Source: UBA12087 sp964370815
GTDB taxonomy: Bacteria; Chloroflexota; Anaerolineae; Anaerolineales; Villigracilaceae
DNA length: 64,000 nt
Assembly: GCA_964370815.1 (NCBI GenBank)
Contig: CAYJKQ010000003.1
Location: forward strand, 186,001-250,000
Direction: 5' to 3'
Made by a program: the position numbers and the translations under genes. Below, piece by piece: positions 59,756 to 64,000 of this stretch (the stretch's first letter is position 1; every line of letters starts with the position of its first letter). The notes beneath the pieces are model-generated. The model did no database searches, had not been told where the DNA came from, and saw nothing but the letters and a program-made list of their open reading frames with translations.

Positions 59756-59771
59756 TAATTAATCCTTTGCA

Positions 59772-59864
59772 GGTAACATCTCAAAAAAGTGAGGTGTGGG
59801 GGTATGAAAGCGAGCAAAGCTCGCTTTCATACCCCACTTTCCCCAGAATTATTGAGATGACACC
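59772..59864. repeat. Nested inverted repeat, probable terminator, after the TPR pair
   Basis: The inner stem is 17 bp perfect: 59799-59815 with 59819-59835, loop AAA. The outer arms GGTAACATCTCAA (59772-59784) and TTGAGATGACACC (59852-59864) pair at 11 of 13 positions. There is no strong T-run, so a pure intrinsic terminator is uncertain; it lies between convergent-free genes and may block read-through into groESL. Confidence 0.65.
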
Positions 59865-59983
59865 TTTACTGGTTCCCTATATTTCAGAAAGAACAAGACC
59901 GGATACGAAAAGGTAATTTCAAGAATGCTCGAATTTTAATCCCTTCAATGTATTAAAAATTTATTAATATCTGTTAACATCCC

Positions 59984-60012
59984 TTGACTAAGCCTTTGAA
60001 GGCAAGTATGAT
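59984..60012 (+). promoter_or_regulatory. groESL promoter
   Basis: TTGACT (59984-59989) and TATGAT (60007-60012) with an ideal 17-nt spacer, directly before the CIRCE element. Confidence 0.85.
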
Positions 60013-60017
60013 AGTAA

Positions 60018-60044
60018 TTAGCACTCACACCGTGTGAGTGCTAA
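60018..60044 (+). promoter_or_regulatory. CIRCE operator (HrcA binding site)
   Basis: TTAGCACTC (60018-60026), 9-nt spacer, GAGTGCTAA (60036-60044): a perfect match to the CIRCE consensus. It overlaps the expected transcription start, so HrcA would repress groESL until heat shock. hrcA itself is not in the window. Confidence 0.97.
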
Positions 60045-60075
60045 AAAATTCAAGATTATTTTCCAGGAGGCGAAT

Positions 60076-60375
60076 ATGGCAATTTCTTTAAAACCCCTCG
60101 GCAATCGAGTCGTGGTTGAACCCCTCGAGCAAGAAGATGTAACCGCTGGTGGGATCTTCGTACCCGAGACCGCAAAAGAAAAACCCCAGCAGGGGCTAGT
60201 TAAATCAGTTGGACCCGGTGAAAGGGACGAAGATGGCGATTACATCCCCATGGATGTGAAAGTTGGCGACAAGGTCCTGTTTGCCAAGTATTCTGGGACC
60301 GAAATGAAATTGGACGGCAAGAAGCTGCTCGTGCTGCGTGAAAGCGATCTGCTGGCCATTGTTTTAGATAAATAA
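60076..60375 (+). CDS. groES: Co-chaperonin GroES
   Basis: 99-residue heptameric lid of the GroEL folding chamber. Seen: PLGNRVVVEPLEQEDVTAGGI, the mobile loop region GGIFVPETAKEKPQQG and VLFAKYSGTEMKLDGKKLLVLRESDLLA. AGGAGG at 60065-60070 fixes the start; an upstream frame extension to 60034 would run through the CIRCE element. Forms an operon with groEL after 29 nt. Confidence 0.97.
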   Translation: MAISLKPLGNRVVVEPLEQEDVTAGGIFVPETAKEKPQQGLVKSVGPGERDEDGDYIPMDVKVGDKVLFAKYSGTEMKLDGKKLLVLRESDLLAIVLDK

Positions 60376-60404
60376 TCACAAACCTGTAACGGAGGAATAG
60401 AACT

Positions 60405-62045
60405 ATGGCAGCCAAACAACTTGTTTTTTCAGAAGATGCCCGTCGGCGGCTCAAGAACGGTATTGATATCGTCGCCAACGCAGTAGGAACCACCCTTGGC
60501 CCGAAGGGCCGCAATGTAGCCCTGGATCGCAAATTCGGCTCCCCCACCATCACTCACGATGGCGTGACGGTAGCCAAAGAAATCGAACTCGAAGATCCAT
60601 TTGAAAATATGGGCGCTCAGCTCATTAAAGAAGCCGCCACAAAGACCAATGATATTGCTGGTGACGGCACCACTACCTCAACCGTACTTGCGCACGCGAT
60701 CGTCACCGAAGGCTTAAAAAATCTAGCCGCTGGTTCCAACCCGATGCGCTTAAAACTGGGTATTGAGAAGGCTACCGATACGATCGTTGAGTCTTTGCGC
60801 AAGATGGCCCAGAAAATTGAAACCAAAGAAGAGATCGCCTCTGTAGCCACCAACTCAGCTGCTGATGTTGAAATTGGTAATCTGATCGCAGATGTGATGG
60901 ACAAAGTCGGCAAAGATGGCGTCATCACTGTGGAAGAATCCAAATCCATGCAATTCGAAACCGAGTATGTGGAAGGCATGCAGTTCGATCGCGGCTATAT
61001 TTCACCTTACTTCATCACTGATTCAGAACACATGGAAGCTTCAATTCCCGAACCCTATATCCTGATCTATGACAAGAAGATCTCTGCCGCCCAGGACATT
61101 GTGCCCGTGCTTGAGAAACTTGTCCAGCTTGGCAAACGTGAATTGGTCATCATCGCCGAAGATATAGACGGCGAAGCCCTGGCCACCCTTGTGCTTAACA
61201 AACTGCGCGGTATGCTCAACGTGCTGGCCATTAAAGCCCCTGGTTTTGGTGACCGCCGCAAAGCCATGATGCAGGATATCGCCACCCTGACCGGTGGACA
61301 GGTCATCTCCGAAGAAACCGGCCGCAAGCTCGAGACCACCACCCTGGAAGACCTGGGTCGTTCCGAGAAGGTAGTTGCCGATAAGGACAATACCACCATT
61401 ATCGGTGGCAAGGGCGATAGCAAAGCCATCAAAGGCCGCATCGACCAGATCCGTGTTGAGATCGACAAGAGCACCAGCGATTATGACAAGGAAAAACTGC
61501 AGGAACGCCTGGCGAAATTGTCCGGTGGCGTTGCCATCATCCGTGTTGGCGCTGCAACTGAAACTGAATTAAAAGAGAAGAAGCACCGTGTTGAAGATGC
61601 TCTCTCAGCCACACGCGCTGCCATTGAAGAAGGCATCGTGCCTGGTGGCGAGATCACATTCATCAATGCCGTCTCCGCTCTGGACAAAGTTAAAATGTCT
61701 GGTGAGGAAGAATCCATCGGTGTCTCCATCGTCCGTCGTGCCATGGAAGCCCCCATTCGCAAACTGGCTGAAAACGCCGGTCAGGATGGCGCAGTCATCA
61801 TTGAGACCGTCCGCCGTCTTTCCAAGGAACAAAATAACAAGAACCTGGGCTACAATGTTCTCACGGGTGAATATGTGGACATGCTCAAGGCCGGCATCAT
61901 CGACCCGCTTAAGGTCGTACGCGGCGCTCTTGAAAATGCAGCCTCCATCGCTGCCATGATCCTGACCACCGAATGCCTGATCACAGACATTCCTGAAAAA
62001 GAAAAACCAATGCCAATGCCCCCCGGCGGCGGGATGGATTACTAA
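60405..62045 (+). CDS. groEL: Chaperonin GroEL (Hsp60)
   Basis: 546-residue ATP-driven chaperonin. Seen: VGTTLGPKGRNVALD, the ATP-site GDGTTTSTVLA, KAPGFGDRRKAMM and a C-terminal glycine/methionine tail (PMPMPPGGGMDY). Complete and typical. CIRCE-regulated with groES. An intrinsic terminator follows. Confidence 0.98.
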   Translation: MAAKQLVFSEDARRRLKNGIDIVANAVGTTLGPKGRNVALDRKFGSPTITHDGVTVAKEIELEDPFENMGAQLIKEAATKTNDIAGDGTTTSTVLAHAIVTEGLKNLAAGSNPMRLKLGIEKATDTIVESLRKMAQKIETKEEIASVATNSAADVEIGNLIADVMDKVGKDGVITVEESKSMQFETEYVEGMQFDRGYISPYFITDSEHMEASIPEPYILIYDKKISAAQDIVPVLEKLVQLGKRELVIIAEDIDGEALATLVLNKLRGMLNVLAIKAPGFGDRRKAMMQDIATLTGGQVISEETGRKLETTTLEDLGRSEKVVADKDNTTIIGGKGDSKAIKGRIDQIRVEIDKSTSDYDKEKLQERLAKLSGGVAIIRVGAATETELKEKKHRVEDALSATRAAIEEGIVPGGEITFINAVSALDKVKMSGEEESIGVSIVRRAMEAPIRKLAENAGQDGAVIIETVRRLSKEQNNKNLGYNVLTGEYVDMLKAGIIDPLKVVRGALENAASIAAMILTTECLITDIPEKEKPMPMPPGGGMDY

Positions 62046-62064
62046 ACCAGAACGCACCTTTTTT

Positions 62065-62097
62065 CAGGGCGCAGCACATGCTGCGCCCTGGATTTTT
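62065..62097 (+). terminator. Terminator after groEL
   Basis: CAGGGCGCAGC (62065-62075) pairs with GCTGCGCCCTG (62080-62090), a perfect 11-bp stem with a 4-nt loop, followed by GATTTTT. Confidence 0.9.
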
Positions 62098-62105
62098 AAT
62101 TCAGG

Positions 62106-62111
62106 TATAAT
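62106..62111 (+). promoter_or_regulatory. -10 box of a probable leaderless transcript
   Basis: TATAAT 7 nt before the ATG at 62119, directly after the groEL terminator; no ribosome binding site. Confidence 0.5.
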
Positions 62112-62118
62112 CATTCAA

Positions 62119-63102
62119 ATGTTTACTTCATTATCCAGATCTATTATTAAAAGATCTCCTCAACAAAATATTGTGCCAGGTTTTGAAAAAGAGACTCATT
62201 TAATCTCTAAGAATTTTCTTCACCGATCTATTGAAAAGAATCTTTTGGGTTTGTTATTGGTCCTGGCTGTTACAGGTCTGGCTGCCTGTCAGTCAACCAC
62301 ACCCACTCCACCCATATCAACCCCGACCTCCCCAGCACCAATTGTAACCCTTGTGCCAATGGCACTGCAAATCAATGGCAGTGGCATCACCCTGGCAGAA
62401 TTCGAGGCTGAAATAGCCCGTTTTCAGGCTGCTCAAAGCGCACTTGGAAACATAATTCCACTTGAACAAGCCACCCAGCGTGTAATGGATGATCTGACCG
62501 GCCAAGTGTTGTTGGAACAAGGGGCAATAGACGCTGGTTTTGTGGTTGATGATGCATTGTTGCAAACCCGAATTGACAACCTGGTAACACAGATCGGCGG
62601 GATACAGGCACTGACAGATTGGGAGGCAGGACATGGCTACACGGATGAATCCCTGCGGCAATCTCTGCGCAGACAAATTGCTGCTGCATGGATGCGTGAC
62701 CAGATTATTTCCACGGTAAGCACAACTGCAGAACAGGTTCACGTCCAACAAATTTTGCTCTATGATTCAAATACGATCCAGGCTGTTTGGAATGAACTGA
62801 ATGCCGGCGCTGATTTTTTCACATTGGCAGAAAAATATGACCCGGTGACAAATGGTGAGTTGGGATGGTTCCCAAGGAATTATCTACCGGATGGGCAGAT
62901 CGAAGAAGCCGCATTTGCTTTACAACCTGGTCAATACAGCAATGTAATTGAAACCCAGGCAGGATTTTCGATCCTGATGGTGCTGGCAAGAGAACCTGAT
63001 CATATCCTTTCTCCGGATGCCCTGCTAACCCTGCAAACCCTGGCGCTGGAAAACTGGCTGATGGAAAAGCTTCAAGAGAGCGATATTATACTGACGCCTT
63101 GA
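62119..63102 (+). CDS. Parvulin-type peptidyl-prolyl isomerase lipoprotein (PrsA/SurA-like)
   Basis: 327 residues. A lipobox (TGLAAC) with Cys near 57 follows a hydrophobic stretch, then a Pro/Thr linker, an N-terminal chaperone helix region (ITLAEFEAEIARFQ ...) and a parvulin-like domain (VHVQQILLYDS ... FTLAEKYDPVTNGELGWFPRNYL ... GQYSNVIETQAGFSILMVL). It would fold exported proteins at the membrane surface. The n-region before the hydrophobic core (about 40 residues) is unusually long; a shorter start (for example the TTG/TTA region near 62230) cannot be excluded, but the TATAAT supports 62119. Confidence 0.85.
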   Translation: MFTSLSRSIIKRSPQQNIVPGFEKETHLISKNFLHRSIEKNLLGLLLVLAVTGLAACQSTTPTPPISTPTSPAPIVTLVPMALQINGSGITLAEFEAEIARFQAAQSALGNIIPLEQATQRVMDDLTGQVLLEQGAIDAGFVVDDALLQTRIDNLVTQIGGIQALTDWEAGHGYTDESLRQSLRRQIAAAWMRDQIISTVSTTAEQVHVQQILLYDSNTIQAVWNELNAGADFFTLAEKYDPVTNGELGWFPRNYLPDGQIEEAAFALQPGQYSNVIETQAGFSILMVLAREPDHILSPDALLTLQTLALENWLMEKLQESDIILTP

Positions 63103-63163
63103 TACTTCTCACAGGGAATAAACAAACAGTAAAGAAACAAGCCATTGAACTGGAGAAGTTGCC

Positions 63164-63883
63164 ATGGATAATTTTGAAATAAAACCCAATAGATCCGACA
63201 TGATCTGGAATGGCTTATCGATCGTGGTCATACTGGCTATTGTTGGACTGGTGATTTTCTTTGGGAGTATATTCATAAACCCGAATAATGCTCTGAATCC
63301 ATTCCCGCCTGCTGCGATGCCAACCATGTTGATCTATCCGACAGCCACGTTAACCCCGCTGCCATTGCCAGCTACTTATACCACCACGCTCACCATTCAA
63401 CCCAGCGCAACAAATACCCTGTTCCCGACCTGGACCCCGATCCCCTCTTTCACTCCCTTCATAATTGTTCCTGCCACTACAGCTACAGCCACCCTTGATG
63501 CCAGTACAGGAATGCCTTTCGAGGCAACTCTTACTCATGTTGGCAGCGATACCTACCACCCGGAAGCCGGTTGCGATTGGATGGGGGTCGCCGGACAGGT
63601 TGTGGATACCAATAACAGCCCCTTCCTGTATGTAAAAATCCATCTCAGTGGCATGCTTGGAGGAAAGTTCATCGATTTTACCGGTTTGTCGGGTACGAAT
63701 CGAGAATATGGACTTGCAGGTTTTGAGTTCGTGCTGGGCGAAAAAACCATTGCATCATCTGACACATTATGGATCCAATTACTGGATCAACAAGATCTAC
63801 CACTGTCAGATCAGATCAAGTTTCCCACTTATGATGACTGCTCTAAAAACCTAGTCATGATAAGCTTCAAGAAAGTGCGCTGA
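63164..63883 (+). CDS. Hypothetical membrane-anchored protein with Pro/Thr linker
   Basis: 239 residues: membrane segment near 15-38, a long Pro/Thr-rich linker (about 45-115), and a compact C-terminal beta-rich domain (about 118-239) with three cysteine-containing landmarks (GCDWMGVAGQVVDTNNSP, DDCSKNL). The domain is probably extracellular. GGAG precedes the ATG. No family recognised. Confidence 0.65.
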   Translation: MDNFEIKPNRSDMIWNGLSIVVILAIVGLVIFFGSIFINPNNALNPFPPAAMPTMLIYPTATLTPLPLPATYTTTLTIQPSATNTLFPTWTPIPSFTPFIIVPATTATATLDASTGMPFEATLTHVGSDTYHPEAGCDWMGVAGQVVDTNNSPFLYVKIHLSGMLGGKFIDFTGLSGTNREYGLAGFEFVLGEKTIASSDTLWIQLLDQQDLPLSDQIKFPTYDDCSKNLVMISFKKVR

Positions 63884-63907
63884 ACATCAATATATATTAT
63901 TCATCAT

Positions 63908-63937
63908 AAAAGGAGCGGCTTCAAGCCGCTCCTTTTT
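63908..63937 (+). terminator. Terminator after the last gene
   Basis: AAAAGGAGCGGCT (63908-63920) pairs with AGCCGCTCCTTTT (63924-63936), loop TCA, with the T-run included. The remaining bases to 64000 hold nothing I can identify. Confidence 0.9.
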
Positions 63938-64000
63938 GTGCACTCTGGCAAGTAAACATCTCCGCCCCAGTGTTAACCAAGATGATCAGACTCTAATCCA

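Noticed and set aside
1..64000. tRNA genes, rRNA genes, CRISPR arrays
   Set aside because: No cloverleaf-like stretch with CCA-end, no rRNA core sequence and no regularly spaced direct repeats were found by eye in the intergenic regions.

Overview
The window looks like a chromosomal segment of an anaerobic Chloroflexota bacterium, probably class Anaerolineae. This is inference from gene content: many single-membrane-type lipoproteins and membrane proteins with Pro/Thr-rich linkers, a bacterial Elp3, a ThrRS without a TGS domain, a large GlmL (MutL-family) protein in a membrane-gene cassette, a CIRCE-controlled groESL and a T-box in front of thrS. No rRNA, tRNA, CRISPR array, prophage or complete transposon is visible.

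Layout. 1-3960 is a pyrimidine block (pyrC 3' end, pyrB, pyrF, pyrE). It is interrupted between pyrC and pyrB by a small unit made of a solo GIY-YIG nuclease gene enclosed by two inverted copies of a palindrome-like repeat, with further copies next to it. 4121-11352 (minus) is a peptide ABC-transport operon (binding protein, two permeases, two ATPases) ending in an enolase-superfamily dipeptide epimerase, which suggests uptake and use of peptides or muropeptides. 11773-21843 (plus) holds a giant alpha-2-macroglobulin-like lipoprotein without the thioester motif, a small HAD protein, a DUF389-SH3 fusion, a phosphohexomutase and an EamA transporter.

22093-30531 (minus) is a tightly coupled eight-gene cassette: seven genes I cannot assign plus one GlmL/MutL-family ASKHA ATPase. 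It includes a 907-residue membrane protein with a zinc ribbon and about eleven degenerate PDWLxxL repeats. It faces a divergent cobalamin set (B12-binding subunit, MeaB GTPase) followed by an acetyltransferase, prs and bacterioferritin. 34450-42236 carries mutM, a universal stress protein, paired half-size chromate transporters, Elp3, a methyltransferase, AMP nucleosidase and a DDAH-like hydrolase. 42314-49114 (minus) has a GAF-GGDEF protein, an unassigned protein and a PP2C-like/membrane/propeller-like protein. 49438-54016 holds an acetyltransferase, a short-chain dehydrogenase, a flavin reductase, a nested inverted repeat and an amidase.

54126-56315 is a complete T-box-regulated thrS unit with a near-perfect promoter, T-box, terminator and gene. 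It is followed by a phosphatase-like gene split by an in-frame TAA, two paralogous TPR membrane proteins, groES-groEL behind a promoter and CIRCE, a parvulin-type lipoprotein and a membrane protein with a Pro/Thr linker. A recurrent signal is a TATAAT-like box 6-7 nt before the start codon with no ribosome binding site, which suggests that leaderless mRNAs are common here. The two most promising leads for undescribed biology are the GIY-YIG/inverted-repeat unit and the GlmL-membrane cassette with its PDWL-repeat protein.
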